The position numbers were made by a program, and so were the translations under genes. A DNA stretch of 36,240 nucleotides from Candidatus Dormiibacterota bacterium (lineage in GTDB: Bacteria > Chloroflexota > Dormibacteria > Aeolococcales > Aeolococcaceae): NCBI GenBank assembly GCA_003132805.1, contig PKYW01000036.1, positions 1,193 through 37,432 on the forward strand. The letters run 5' to 3'. The notes below the pieces were generated by a model. The model worked only from the letters and a program-made list of their open reading frames with translations, was not told the origin of the DNA and did not search any database. This document shows, piece by piece, positions 7,767 through 15,938 of this stretch (position 1 is the stretch's first letter; each line of letters starts with the position of its first letter).

Positions 7767-8270
7767 TCAGAGCGAGCGAGGCGGCGTGGAGGGCAGGCGG
7801 TATCTGAGCTGTCCGTCGTCGCCGACCACCGTCGCCGCGCCGGCCCGCTCGGCAAGCCAGCGGACCGCGCGCCCGGACACCTGGTCACCGAGGACGCTCA
7901 ATTCCTTCGCGATCTCCGATGCCGACGCGGACCCGAGCTTGCCGATGGTCGCCAGCACGATATCGGGCGTCACCGATGCGGGTGTCGCCCTCCCCTTGGG
8001 GCCTTTCCCGCGCCGGCGGCTCTTGGCGTGCCGCGTGGCCGGCGCGGCAGTCCGTCGAGTCGTTCTCACCGGAGCCGCCGCGTCTCCCGCGCGATCGAAC
8101 AATGCGAGCGCTTCGCGGACCTCGCGACGGAGTGCGGCGTTGTCGGCCTTGAGCTCGGCGACCTGGCTCACGAGTGCCTCGATCCGCACCACCAGCCGTT
8201 CTGCCGCCTGCACGATTGGCGAACTCGTACCCGAGGCCGGGTCTCTGTCGAGGGCGGCTGCGTCGGGCAT
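7767..8270 (-). CDS. Small coiled-coil plus winged-helix-like protein, function unknown
   Basis: I do not recognise a named family in this 167-residue protein. Residues ~17-62 form a probable coiled coil (ERLVVRIEALVSQVAELKAD). A low-complexity basic linker (about 68-97, rich in Arg, Lys and Ala) follows. The C-terminal ~65 residues look like a winged helix: SASEIAKELSVLG, GRAVRWLAERAG, then the beta-wing DDGQLRYRL. A DNA-binding regulator or nucleoid-associated role is plausible. The start at 8270 is well supported by TAGGAGATTTC before the ATG; the frame extends further upstream, but that part runs into the tRNA gene region and is not needed. It lies upstream of comEA in the same direction with an 80-base gap. 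Confidence 0.7.
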   Translation of the reverse strand: MPDAAALDRDPASGTSSPIVQAAERLVVRIEALVSQVAELKADNAALRREVREALALFDRAGDAAAPVRTTRRTAAPATRHAKSRRRGKGPKGRATPASVTPDIVLATIGKLGSASASEIAKELSVLGDQVSGRAVRWLAERAGAATVVGDDGQLRYRLPSTPPRSL

Positions 8271-8448
8271 GAAATCTCCTATAGCCACGAGGTCTGCTGC
8301 AGTCGGCGCGATCAAATGTCGCACTGCTCCTGCGCAGTCATTGTCCGATACGGCGCGTCGAAGCCGCATTCGAGCTCGCTCAATCGACTGCAATCCTCCG
8401 AGGTCCGGCGCGCTCGCGGCGGCCGGCGTGCGCCCGGTACCATGACGC

Positions 8449-8521
8449 GGGGCCATAGCTCAGCTGGAAGAGCGCTTGCATGGCATGCAAGAGGTCGGGG
8501 GTTCGAGCCCCCCTGGCTCCA
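8449..8521 (+). tRNA. tRNA-Ala (anticodon GGC)
   Basis: A 73-base cloverleaf. The acceptor stem GGGGCCA pairs with TGGCTCC and includes one G-U pair. The D-arm is AGCTCAGCTGGAAGAGC. The anticodon stem CTTGC/GCAAG encloses loop ATGGCAT with anticodon GGC, and the T-arm is GGGGGTTCGAGCCCCC. The discriminator is A; CCA is not encoded. Confidence 0.97.
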
Positions 8522-8669
8522 CGGGGCTGCCCACATTGCGCCGATCCAGTCGATCGCGTCGTCTGAGCATCCCCCAGAAGGACGAATTCGTGGGTCGTTA
8601 GTCCCCCAACGGGGTGAAATCCGGGGCCGCGCGCAGCAGGGCCTGTTGCGAGCCGATATGATCCGGACG

Positions 8670-8731
8670 CCTCATCCAGAGTGAGGCTGGTCCAGGAGCA
8701 AGGCTAAACCTGGGCCGGGAGGCCTTCAGCC
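8670..8731 (+). promoter_or_regulatory. Possible structured leader of the ABC importer mRNA
   Basis: The 226-base gap 8522-8747 holds no gene. Its last part can fold: CCTCA (8670-8674) pairs with TGAGG (8682-8686), and GGTCCAGG (8689-8696) pairs over eight bases with CCTGGGCC (8709-8716), loop AGCAAGGCTAAA. GGCTG (8685-8689) could alternatively pair with CAGCC (8727-8731). TATGAT at 8657-8662 is a candidate -10 without a clear -35. No known riboswitch class fits. Confidence 0.3.
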
Positions 8732-8747
8732 ATTACGGGAGGACCGC

Positions 8748-10541
8748 GTGTTGCGCGTTAACAAATTCACCATTGGTGGCATCGGGTTGGGCATGCTTGG
8801 GCTGCTCACGGCCGCTGCCTGCGGGAGCACCAGCACCACCTCGACGTCCGGTACGCTGGCGGCGTCCCAGGTGCTCCACTTCCCCGTCTTCCAGGATCCC
8901 GGGACCTGGGATCCAGGCGAGATGGACGCCGAGGTCGACACCGAGCTCATGCAGAACGTGTTCGACAACCTCTGGCGGTTCGATGACAAGCTGAACATCG
9001 TTCCTGACATCTCGACCGTGGTGCCGACTCAAGCCAACGGTGGCATCTCCGCCGACGGGCTGACCTACACCATCCACCTGAACCCGGCGGCGAAGTTCTC
9101 CAACGGAGATCCCGTCACCTCCAAGGACGTTCTGTACTCCTGGAACCGCGGTGTCGCGCTCCACGGCGCGTACTCCTCGATCCTGAGCGCAATCCAGGGC
9201 TATGCGGCTGTGCAAACCGCGGCCGGAGCCCCGCCGTCCTCGGGTACGCCGACGACGTTCCAGGCCAACATCGAGAAGAACCTTGCCGCCGGCAACAGCG
9301 CCTTCGAGATGAGCGGGCTGACCGCCCCGGATCCCGAAACTGTCGTGGTCAAGCTGGGTACCGCCTGCGGCTGGTGCCTCACCGCCTGGACGCTTGAAGG
9401 CACCGTCGGCGCGATCGTCGATGAGAAGGTCATCGATGCCCCTGGCGTCGACCCCGTGAACTGGTGGCAGACCCCCGCCGACCTGGTCGGTACGGGCGCC
9501 TACAAGCTCACCGCCTACACCCCCTCGCAGTCGATGGTTTTCTCGGCAGTCCCGAACTGGTGGGGTTCTCCGAAGCCCACCGTGAAGACGATCAACATCG
9601 ACATCAAGGATCCATCGACCGCTCCGACAACGGTTGACGCCTTCTTCCAGAAGGGCTACGACATCATCGGCTACGGTGGTGACAGCGCCCTCATCCCGCT
9701 GGCGAACGTCCTGGCGATCCAGGCGAACTCGCGTGAGAAGCCGGACCTGCTGGTCCAGCCCAAGGGGCGCACCACCTGGGTGAGCTTCAGTGAGGGGTAC
9801 TCGACCGGCGGACCGTTCGAGGGCACCAGTGCCAAGGCGACCAATCTACGCCTGGCATTCGCTCTCGCCGTCGACAAGCAGGGCCTCGCCACAACCGTGT
9901 GCCACAACGTCATCTGCTCGGCGGCAACCGGTGGCCTCATCACGACCGGGTTGATCGGCAACGGCGGGCCCAACACTGACCCGCTCGCGAAGTTCGACCC
10001 GACCCAGGCGAAGGCACTCATCGCGCAGTACGACCCGAGTGGAGCAGACCTCAAGAACCTGACCTACTCGTACAACTCCGGCAGCCTCAACGAGAGCGTC
10101 GCGGACTACCTGCAGAATGAGTGGCAGACCAACCTCGGCATCCATGTCAACCTCAACGCGGTGTCGGATGCCTCGATCTTCATCAGCGACCGTCTCTCGG
10201 GCAAGTACCAGATGGACCGCGACGGATGGCAGTTCGACTACAACCATCCGCAGGACTGGTACGACAACCTCTGGGGCGTCTACGCCACATCCGCGGGCGC
10301 GAACACCAGCGGATTCGACAACGCGCAGTACGACAGCATCCTCAAGCAGGCTGACACGGAGCCCCTCTCGCAGGCGCTTCCGCTCTACAACCAGCTCGCC
10401 GGAATCCTTCAGGCCAACGCTGTCTACATCCCCCTCTACTACTCGGTCGGTAACTTCCTCATCCAGCCGTACGTGCAAGGAGCCGGCTCGAACACCGCCT
10501 TCGACCACTACTGGAACGAGATCAAGATCCTCGCTCACTAA
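8748..10541 (+). CDS. ABC transporter substrate-binding lipoprotein, family 5 (peptide/nickel type)
   Basis: This is the extracytoplasmic binding protein that delivers oligopeptides or similar solutes to the permeases encoded downstream. The 597 residues open with a hydrophobic signal and a lipobox ending at Cys25 (LLTAAAC), so it should be a lipoprotein anchored outside the membrane. The mature part follows the SBP_bac_5 pattern: PGTWDPGEMDAE near the N-terminus, then the LTYTIHLNPAAKFSNGDPVT and SKDVLYSWNR stretch around 105-135. The start is GTG at 8748, placed by GGGAGGA five bases upstream. A strong hairpin follows the stop, before the permease genes. The true ligand cannot be read from sequence. 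Confidence 0.93.
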   Translation: MLRVNKFTIGGIGLGMLGLLTAAACGSTSTTSTSGTLAASQVLHFPVFQDPGTWDPGEMDAEVDTELMQNVFDNLWRFDDKLNIVPDISTVVPTQANGGISADGLTYTIHLNPAAKFSNGDPVTSKDVLYSWNRGVALHGAYSSILSAIQGYAAVQTAAGAPPSSGTPTTFQANIEKNLAAGNSAFEMSGLTAPDPETVVVKLGTACGWCLTAWTLEGTVGAIVDEKVIDAPGVDPVNWWQTPADLVGTGAYKLTAYTPSQSMVFSAVPNWWGSPKPTVKTINIDIKDPSTAPTTVDAFFQKGYDIIGYGGDSALIPLANVLAIQANSREKPDLLVQPKGRTTWVSFSEGYSTGGPFEGTSAKATNLRLAFALAVDKQGLATTVCHNVICSAATGGLITTGLIGNGGPNTDPLAKFDPTQAKALIAQYDPSGADLKNLTYSYNSGSLNESVADYLQNEWQTNLGIHVNLNAVSDASIFISDRLSGKYQMDRDGWQFDYNHPQDWYDNLWGVYATSAGANTSGFDNAQYDSILKQADTEPLSQALPLYNQLAGILQANAVYIPLYYSVGNFLIQPYVQGAGSNTAFDHYWNEIKILAH

Positions 10542-10564
10542 CGGGCGAACACCACAACTGAATC

Positions 10565-10595
10565 AAAGGCGCCCGGCACCGAGCCGGGCGCCTTT
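10565..10595 (+). terminator. Intra-operon hairpin after the binding-protein gene
   Basis: A perfect 13-bp stem, AAAGGCGCCCGGC (10565-10577) with GCCGGGCGCCTTT (10583-10595), has a five-base loop. The stem ends in TTT but lacks a long T-run. It is probably a partial terminator or 3'-end stabiliser that makes binding protein more abundant than permeases. Confidence 0.75.
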
Positions 10596-10624
10596 CGCCT
10601 TTCCCATCGAGGGAGGACCAGCAG

Positions 10625-11581
10625 ATGCTGACCCGGGGAACCCTGATCTACATCGCGCAGCGGTTGGCGCTGATCGTGTTCACGCTGATCGCGGTGTCAT
10701 TCCTTGTTTTCGTCACGGTGCACAGCCTTCCCGGGGATGCGTTCGAGAGTGAGCGAGTCCACGGGAAGGCTCTGCAACTGCTGCTGCACGAGTACGGGCT
10801 TGACCGGCCGATCCTGGTGCAGTACTGGAGCTTCCTCACCAACGCCGTCCAGGGCAACCTGGGCGTCTCCTTCCAGATTCGCGGGTTGCCGATCACCCCG
10901 CTGGTGACGCGCGAGCTGAGTGTGAGCGCCGAGCTCGGTGGCACCGCGCTGTTGATCACCATCGGCGTCGGAACCACCTTCGGCGTTCTTGCCGCATTGC
11001 GCCAGAACACCTGGGTCGATTACACGCTCACCTCGATCGCCGTCGTCGGCTACAGCGTTCCGAGCTTCGTGCTCGCCGGCCTCGGCGTGCTGATCTTCAG
11101 CTACTGGCTCCCCACCATCACCAACGGGGTCATCTCGTACCCGGCCATCTGGACCGGGACGTACGGGACGCTCGTCGAACTGTCCTTGCCTGCGATCATC
11201 CTGGGCTTCTACACCTCAGGGCAGGTGACCAGAATCACTCGAGCGGCGATGCTCGAGGTGCTCCAGCAGGACTACGTTCGAACGGCACGAGCGAAAGGGC
11301 TGAAGAGCCGCGTCGTCACAGTGCGCCACGCGCTGCGCAATGCGTTGATCCCGCTGATCAGCATCCTGGGCCCGCTGGTCATCAGCATCATCACCGGCAG
11401 CGTGATCATCGAGAACATCTTCGGCATACCGGGACTGGGCAAGCGTTTCGTGGAGAGCATCCTCAGCGCGGACTACAACATCACCGTTGCGGTGTTCACG
11501 GTCTACGCCCTGCTCATCGGCATCGCCAACCTCATCGTCGATTTGCTGTACACCGTCGTTGATCCAAGGATTCGATACTGA
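10625..11581 (+). CDS. ABC transporter permease, DppB/OppB type
   Basis: This is the first of two inner-membrane permease subunits forming the translocation pore of the importer. The 318 residues start with the family's typical N-terminal helix (YIAQRLALIVFTLIAVSFLV), followed by a large outer loop and five further helices. The EAA loop that docks on the ATPases (RTARAKGLKSRVV) lies near 219-231. The ATG at 10625 is preceded by GGGAGGA. The stop overlaps the next gene's start by one base (TGATG). There is nothing unusual in length or motifs. Confidence 0.94.
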   Translation: MLTRGTLIYIAQRLALIVFTLIAVSFLVFVTVHSLPGDAFESERVHGKALQLLLHEYGLDRPILVQYWSFLTNAVQGNLGVSFQIRGLPITPLVTRELSVSAELGGTALLITIGVGTTFGVLAALRQNTWVDYTLTSIAVVGYSVPSFVLAGLGVLIFSYWLPTITNGVISYPAIWTGTYGTLVELSLPAIILGFYTSGQVTRITRAAMLEVLQQDYVRTARAKGLKSRVVTVRHALRNALIPLISILGPLVISIITGSVIIENIFGIPGLGKRFVESILSADYNITVAVFTVYALLIGIANLIVDLLYTVVDPRIRY

Positions 11582-12486
11582 TGGCTGTAGTCACCACTCC
11601 GATCTTCGAAGAATATGCGGGCGGCACGATCGCCCGGGAACAGGTGGGACTCTGGCGTGACGGATTCCGCCGCCTGCGACGAAACCGTCTCGCACTGGCG
11701 GCCCTGGTGTACCTCTCGATCCTGCTGCTCATCGCGATCATCGCGATCTTCTGGACGCCGTACAACCCCGCGACCATCCTGCCGAACACGTTGACCTACC
11801 TTCCCCCGTCGGGTCAGCACATCCTCGGCACGGACGAGCTGGGGCGCGATCTGCTGAGTCGCATGATGCAGGGGGCGCAGATCTCGCTGATCGTCGGCGT
11901 GGGCACCTCGGCAATCGTGTTGACCGTGGGAGTCGTCGTCGGACTCATCGCCGGTTACTTCCGGGGCTGGGTCGATACCGTCATCAGCGTCTTCATCAAC
12001 ATCTTCTACGGCATCCCCGGCATCCTGGTCGCGATCGTCCTGTACCTCGTGCTGGGACGGGGCCTCGCGAACATCATGATCGCCATCTCCGCAACCGCCT
12101 GGATGGACATGGCCCGACTGGTGCGCGGCCAGGCGTTCAGCATCCGTGAGCGCGAGTACATCGAGGCGGCCAAGGCGAGCGGCGCGAAGTCCGGCAAGAT
12201 CCTGTTCGGCCACATCCTGCCAAACGCCTTGGGGCCGATCATCGTGCAGGCGACGTTCGTCATCCCAATCGCGATCCTGACCGAGGCGTTCCTCAGCTAT
12301 CTCGGCCTGGGCATCCCGAGTCCGCTGGCGTCGTGGGGGTCCATCGCATCCGAAGGGTATGCTGCTCTCCCCTTGGAGCCGTACATGATGCTCTGGCCGG
12401 CAGTCGCGCTTTCGCTCACGCTGCTGGCGTTCAACTTCTTCGGCGATGGCTTGCGCGACGCTTTCGACCCGCGTCAGCGCCGATGA
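11581..12486 (+). CDS. ABC transporter permease, DppC/OppC type
   Basis: This is the second pore subunit of the importer, 301 residues. It has the OppC N-terminal signature: a short cytoplasmic arm (GFRRLRRNRLALAALVYL), then helix 1. The characteristic HILGTDELGRDLLSRMMQG block lies at about 80-98. The EAA loop EYIEAAKASGAKSGKI is near 192-207. The start ATG overlaps the previous stop by one base, and its own stop overlaps the next gene as ATGA. Tight coupling to both neighbours indicates one translation unit for the membrane and ATPase parts. Confidence 0.94.
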   Translation: MAVVTTPIFEEYAGGTIAREQVGLWRDGFRRLRRNRLALAALVYLSILLLIAIIAIFWTPYNPATILPNTLTYLPPSGQHILGTDELGRDLLSRMMQGAQISLIVGVGTSAIVLTVGVVVGLIAGYFRGWVDTVISVFINIFYGIPGILVAIVLYLVLGRGLANIMIAISATAWMDMARLVRGQAFSIREREYIEAAKASGAKSGKILFGHILPNALGPIIVQATFVIPIAILTEAFLSYLGLGIPSPLASWGSIASEGYAALPLEPYMMLWPAVALSLTLLAFNFFGDGLRDAFDPRQRR

Positions 12487-13586
12487 CGGACGCCATCCTG
12501 GAGGTCCGCAACCTCAGCACCCACTTCTTCACCGACGACGGCGAGGTCAAGGCTGTCCGCGACGTCAGCTTCAGCATCGCCCCGGGTGAAACAGTTGGGA
12601 TCGTTGGCGAGTCCGGGTGCGGCAAGAGTGTGACTGCCATGTCGGTCATGGGGCTGGTCGGGCGACCGGGCAAGGTGGTCGGTGGCGAGATCATGTTCCG
12701 GGGACGCGACCTGCTGAAGCTGAGCAAGGAAGAGTTTCGCAACATCCGCGGGCGCGACATCGCGATGATCTTTCAGGACCCGCTCAGCTCCATGAATCCG
12801 GTGCTCCGGGTGGGGTACCAGATCGACGAGGCGATGTATGCCCACGACAAGATCCCCAGGGACCAGGTGGAGCGTCGCGCCATCGATCTGCTCGCGCAGG
12901 TTCGAGTCTCTGATGCGGCGCGCCGGATCCGGCAGTTTCCTCACCAGTTCAGCGGCGGCATGCGCCAGCGGGCCATGATCGCCATGGGGCTCTCGAACAA
13001 GCCGGATCTCCTGATCGCCGACGAACCCACGACGGCGCTCGACGTCACGGTCCAGGCCCAGATCCTCGAGCTGCTGCGCGACCTCAATGAGCAGACCGGC
13101 GCGGCGATCATCCTGATCACGCACAACCTCGGTGTCGTGGCGGGTCTCTGCAAGCGCGTGCTCGTCATGTACGCAGGTGAGATCGTCGAAGAGGGAACGG
13201 TCGAGCAGATCTTCGAGTCGCCGCAGCATCCGTACACGTGGTCGCTGCTGCGATCCGTCCCACGCATCGACGCCAGACGCGGACACCGCCTGCTCTCCAT
13301 CGAGGGTCTGCCACCCGACCTCATCGACCTGCCCCAGGGGTGCAAGTTCAACCCGCGCTGCCCCTTCCGGGTGGAGCGCTGCTTCAACGAGTCGCCACCC
13401 ATTGAGCAGGTCGCGCCTGCGCAGTACGCCGCGTGCTGGGTGACGATGGAGCGGGCCTATGCCGAAATGGGCGCAGGAGACATCATCGATACGAGCCCTG
13501 GTGCCGCCAGTGGCGTGCATCCGGCGGGACGTACGCTGCCGGCTGCCGAAGTGCCGGCAGCGCTTGCGGAGCCGGTCGGTGACTGA
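12483..13586 (+). CDS. ABC transporter ATPase, DppD/OppD type
   Basis: This is one of two ATPases that power the importer from the cytoplasmic side. The start is ATG 12483 (MTDAILEVRNLSTHFFTDDG), which overlaps the permease stop as ATGA; the frame is open further upstream only as a shadow of the permease gene. Of 367 residues, Walker A GESGCGKS is at 42-49, the Q-loop FQDP at 97-100, signature FSGGMRQR at 156-163 and Walker B LLIADEP at 176-182. The oligopeptide-ABC C-terminal domain with GCKFNPRCPF is near 285. The ~50 residues after that domain are longer than usual and Ala/Pro/Gly-rich. The stop overlaps the next gene by eight bases. Confidence 0.94.
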   Translation: MTDAILEVRNLSTHFFTDDGEVKAVRDVSFSIAPGETVGIVGESGCGKSVTAMSVMGLVGRPGKVVGGEIMFRGRDLLKLSKEEFRNIRGRDIAMIFQDPLSSMNPVLRVGYQIDEAMYAHDKIPRDQVERRAIDLLAQVRVSDAARRIRQFPHQFSGGMRQRAMIAMGLSNKPDLLIADEPTTALDVTVQAQILELLRDLNEQTGAAIILITHNLGVVAGLCKRVLVMYAGEIVEEGTVEQIFESPQHPYTWSLLRSVPRIDARRGHRLLSIEGLPPDLIDLPQGCKFNPRCPFRVERCFNESPPIEQVAPAQYAACWVTMERAYAEMGAGDIIDTSPGAASGVHPAGRTLPAAEVPAALAEPVGD

Positions 13587-14613
13587 CACGATCGTCGCGC
13601 CCACCGCACAGGTCACCCCGACCGTGGAGCCGTTGCTCCGCGTCGTCAACGTCGTGAAGCATTTCGGCGCCGGCGGGGGCGCGTCGGTGAAGGCAGTCGA
13701 CGGCGTCAGCTTCGCGATCATGCCCGGTGAAACCGTTGGCCTGGTTGGCGAATCGGGATGCGGCAAGTCGACGCTCGGCAGGTTGATCACGCAGCTGATC
13801 CCGGTGTCCTCGGGGGAGGTCTACCTCGACGGCGTCGACATCACCAAGCTGCGCGGCGAAAAGTTGCGCCAGCAGCGCAAGCAGCTGCAGATGATCTTTC
13901 AGGATCCGTATGCGTCACTCGACCCGCGCATGACTGTCGGCGACATCATCGCCGAGCCGCTCGTCAACTTCGCCATGATCAAGGGGCGGGCGAAGGACGT
14001 GCGCGTGCAGGAGTTGCTGCGCACCGTGGGACTGAATCCGTACTTCAACAACCGCTACCCGCATGAGTTCAGCGGCGGCCAGCGACAGCGCATCGGCATT
14101 GCACGCGCGCTCGCCCTCAACCCAAAGCTGATCATCTGCGACGAACCGGTGTCGGCGCTCGACGTGTCCATCCAGGCTCAGATCATCAACCTGCTGGAGG
14201 ATCTGCAGCGCGAGTTCGAGCTCACGTATCTCTTTATCGCACATGATCTTTCCGTGGTCCGGCACATCAGCAACCGGGTCATGGTGATGTACCTGGGAAG
14301 GATCTGCGAGATCGCGCCGAGCGAGGACCTGTACACCTCGCAGGAGCATCCATACACGCGAGCACTCCTCTCCTCCATCCCGGTCCCCGATCCGCGCATC
14401 GAGTCGAAGCGCAGGCTCGTCGAGCTGTCAGGCGAGATCCCATCGCCGCTGAACCCGCCGTCGGGATGCCGGTTCCACACTCGCTGTCCGATCGCGCAGG
14501 TTCCCGGTGTGTGCGCCGACGTCGAACCGCAGCTCGAGCTCAAGGGTGACGGCCACCTTGCCGCGTGCCACTTCTCCGAGCAGGTTCGAACCAAGATCGC
14601 CATCGTCAACTGA
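13579..14613 (+). CDS. ABC transporter ATPase, DppF/OppF type
   Basis: This is the second ATPase of the importer, 344 residues. The GTG at 13579 (VTDTIVAPTAQVTPTVEP) is chosen because it leaves a short overlap with the previous gene; the open frame before it is a shadow. Walker A GESGCGKST is at 58-66, FQDPYASLDPR near 109-119, signature FSGGQRQR and Walker B LIICDEP follow, and the C-terminal oligopeptide-ABC domain with GCRFHTRCPI is near residue 297. It completes a binding protein-B-C-D-F set, so the importer can be functional without genes elsewhere. Confidence 0.94.
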   Translation: MTDTIVAPTAQVTPTVEPLLRVVNVVKHFGAGGGASVKAVDGVSFAIMPGETVGLVGESGCGKSTLGRLITQLIPVSSGEVYLDGVDITKLRGEKLRQQRKQLQMIFQDPYASLDPRMTVGDIIAEPLVNFAMIKGRAKDVRVQELLRTVGLNPYFNNRYPHEFSGGQRQRIGIARALALNPKLIICDEPVSALDVSIQAQIINLLEDLQREFELTYLFIAHDLSVVRHISNRVMVMYLGRICEIAPSEDLYTSQEHPYTRALLSSIPVPDPRIESKRRLVELSGEIPSPLNPPSGCRFHTRCPIAQVPGVCADVEPQLELKGDGHLAACHFSEQVRTKIAIVN

Positions 14614-14623
14614 CGATTCGCCG

Positions 14624-14640
14624 GCTCCGCCGTCCGGAGC
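14624..14640 (+). terminator. Weak hairpin after the importer operon
   Basis: GCTCCG (14624-14629) pairs with CGGAGC (14635-14640) around a five-base loop, ten bases after the last ATPase stop. There is no T-run, so termination strength is uncertain. Confidence 0.4.
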
Positions 14641-14691
14641 GTCGCTCATAAGATTGGTGCTGCAACCTGCCGTGCGGCCTTCGGAGGAGAC

Positions 14692-15132
14692 ATGAGCGAA
14701 ATCGATCAGCGTCCACGGATTCTGTACACGGCTGAGGCAACGGTCACCGGCGGACGGCGCGGCCATGGCGCCACATCCGACGGCGTTGTGGAAGTCGACT
14801 TCACGTCGCCCAAGGAGTTGGGCGGCGACGGCGCACGGGGCACCAACCCCGAGCAACTGTTCGCCCTCGGATTCGGCGCGTGCTGGGAGAACGCCATGCT
14901 CGGCATCGCGCGCCGCAAGGGCCTCGATGTCGAAGATGCGGTCGTGACCGCCCGCGTTGGGATCGGCCGGATCGAATCCGGACGCCTCGGGCTGGCCGTC
15001 GAGCTGCTCATCAAGCTGCCGTCGCTTCCGGACCGCGACGCAGCCGAGGCACTGATCGCCGAAGCCGACCAGCGGTGCCCGTATTCGAACGCAGTGCGCG
15101 GCAACGTCGAGGTAACCCTGACGCTGCTCTGA
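14692..15132 (+). CDS. ohr: Organic hydroperoxide resistance protein (Ohr, OsmC superfamily)
   Basis: Ohr is a cytoplasmic thiol peroxidase that reduces organic hydroperoxides, usually with lipoylated partners. The 146 residues show the Ohr pattern: ATVTGGRRGHG, then TNPEQLFALGFGACW with peroxidatic Cys64, and CPYSNAVRGNVEVTL with resolving Cys129. Subfamily membership (Ohr rather than OsmC) rests on the GTNPEQLFA and CPYSNAVRGN blocks. The ATG at 14692 follows GGAGGAGAC, a strong ribosome site. The 78-base gap after the importer contains a hairpin and TAAGAT (14649-14654), a possible -10, so it is probably its own unit. No OhrR-like MarR gene lies next to it. Confidence 0.93.
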   Translation: MSEIDQRPRILYTAEATVTGGRRGHGATSDGVVEVDFTSPKELGGDGARGTNPEQLFALGFGACWENAMLGIARRKGLDVEDAVVTARVGIGRIESGRLGLAVELLIKLPSLPDRDAAEALIAEADQRCPYSNAVRGNVEVTLTLL

Positions 15133-15178
15133 TCACCGAGGCCGCCACGAGACCAGAGCGGTCCGCTACCGTCGTCGC

Positions 15179-15670
15179 GTGAAACATCTCTGGGCGCCAT
15201 GGCGGATGTCGTACGTCTCTGGTGCGCCGTCGGGAACACGGGATGCGTGCTTTCTTTGTGCGGCGGCCAGCGGCGACGACGAGTCTCTGGTCGTGGATAG
15301 GGGCAAGCTCGCCTTCATCCTCATGAATCGCTTTCCGTACACGAGTGGCCACGTGATGGCGGTACCGGTGCGCCACACACCCGATGTGCTCGCGATGACC
15401 GCTGATGAGGGATCCGCCCTCTTTGCCGCCACCCAGCGGGCGATTCGCGCGCTGAGCGAGGTGATGCATCCAGACGGTTTCAATATCGGCATCAACCAGG
15501 GAGGTGCCGCCGGCGCGAGCACCGAGCACGTGCATCAACATGTGGTGCCACGCTGGGCCGGGGACACCAATTTCATGCCGGTGATCGGCGACGTGAAGGT
15601 GCTGCCCCAGGATCTCGAGACCACCGCGGCCACGTTACGCGAGGCCTTCGCGCGTCTCGGACCGCTATAG
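15179..15670 (+). CDS. HIT-domain nucleotide hydrolase, Ap4A phosphorylase-like
   Basis: HIT proteins cleave nucleotide phosphoanhydride or phosphoramide bonds. The start MKHLWAPWRMSYV and internal CFLCAAASGD resemble the actinobacterial Ap4A phosphorylase/FHIT-like group, which degrades diadenosine tetraphosphate. The histidine triad H-V-H-Q-H is at 117-121 (EHVHQHVVPRW), preceded by FNIGINQGGAAGAS. Cys24 and Cys27 may bind a metal. The length of 163 residues is slightly short for the group. The GTG start has no Shine-Dalgarno but has TACCGT six bases upstream, consistent with a leaderless start. The exact substrate is inferred. Confidence 0.88.
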   Translation: MKHLWAPWRMSYVSGAPSGTRDACFLCAAASGDDESLVVDRGKLAFILMNRFPYTSGHVMAVPVRHTPDVLAMTADEGSALFAATQRAIRALSEVMHPDGFNIGINQGGAAGASTEHVHQHVVPRWAGDTNFMPVIGDVKVLPQDLETTAATLREAFARLGPL

Positions 15671-15680
15671 TCCTTGACAG

Positions 15681-15773
15681 ATGGGTTCCGTTATCAAGAA
15701 GCGGCGCAAGAAAATGCGCAAGCACAAGCATAAGAAGATGCTCAAGAAGACGAGGTGGGCGCGCCGCGGTTAG
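15681..15773 (+). CDS. 30-residue bS22-like ribosomal protein (AURKAIP1/COX24 domain)
   Basis: This tiny, strongly basic protein reads MGSVIKKRRKKMRKHKHKKM, followed by ten more residues ending in TRWARRG. The opening MGSVIKKRRK and the K/R/H-only body are the hallmark of the AURKAIP1/COX24-domain proteins. In mycobacteria these were seen as ribosomal protein bS22 bound near the decoding centre. It begins 11 bases after the HIT gene stop. A TATAGT hexamer (15666-15671) overlapping that stop could be its own -10, with a leader of only a few bases. It is too short for ordinary gene callers and may be missed in annotation. Confidence 0.85.
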   Translation: MGSVIKKRRKKMRKHKHKKMLKKTRWARRG

Positions 15774-15938
15774 CCGCGACGCAGTCTCCTCCGATTCGCC
15801 GCGCGCTGCGCCTCCATGGTGGAACGTGCAAGCACGCCGATCATTCGGGCAGGCTCAGCTCGCGTAGCGGCACGCCTTCGCGCGCGTTGGAGAGCAACGA
15901 GAAAACCCTGTGCCGGCGCCTAGCGGCAGTCGCGACCC
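15774..15938. other. 165-base gap between bS22 gene and ccsB
   Basis: The two neighbouring genes converge here. I see no gene, clear hairpin with T-run or RNA motif. A minus-strand open frame continues through it from across ccsB, but it is an out-of-frame shadow there. Confidence 0.5.

Noticed and set aside
8610-8640. GGTGAAATCCGGGGC resembling part of a cobalamin riboswitch
   Set aside because: The other conserved cobalamin elements (GGGAA before it, and the CCCGC-ACTG block after) are missing, and the downstream gene is a peptide-type importer.
8670-8731. SAM (S-box) riboswitch or small SRP RNA
   Set aside because: GAGGGA/GGCAACC elements of S-box and the GGAAGGAAGCAGC-type SRP loop are absent.
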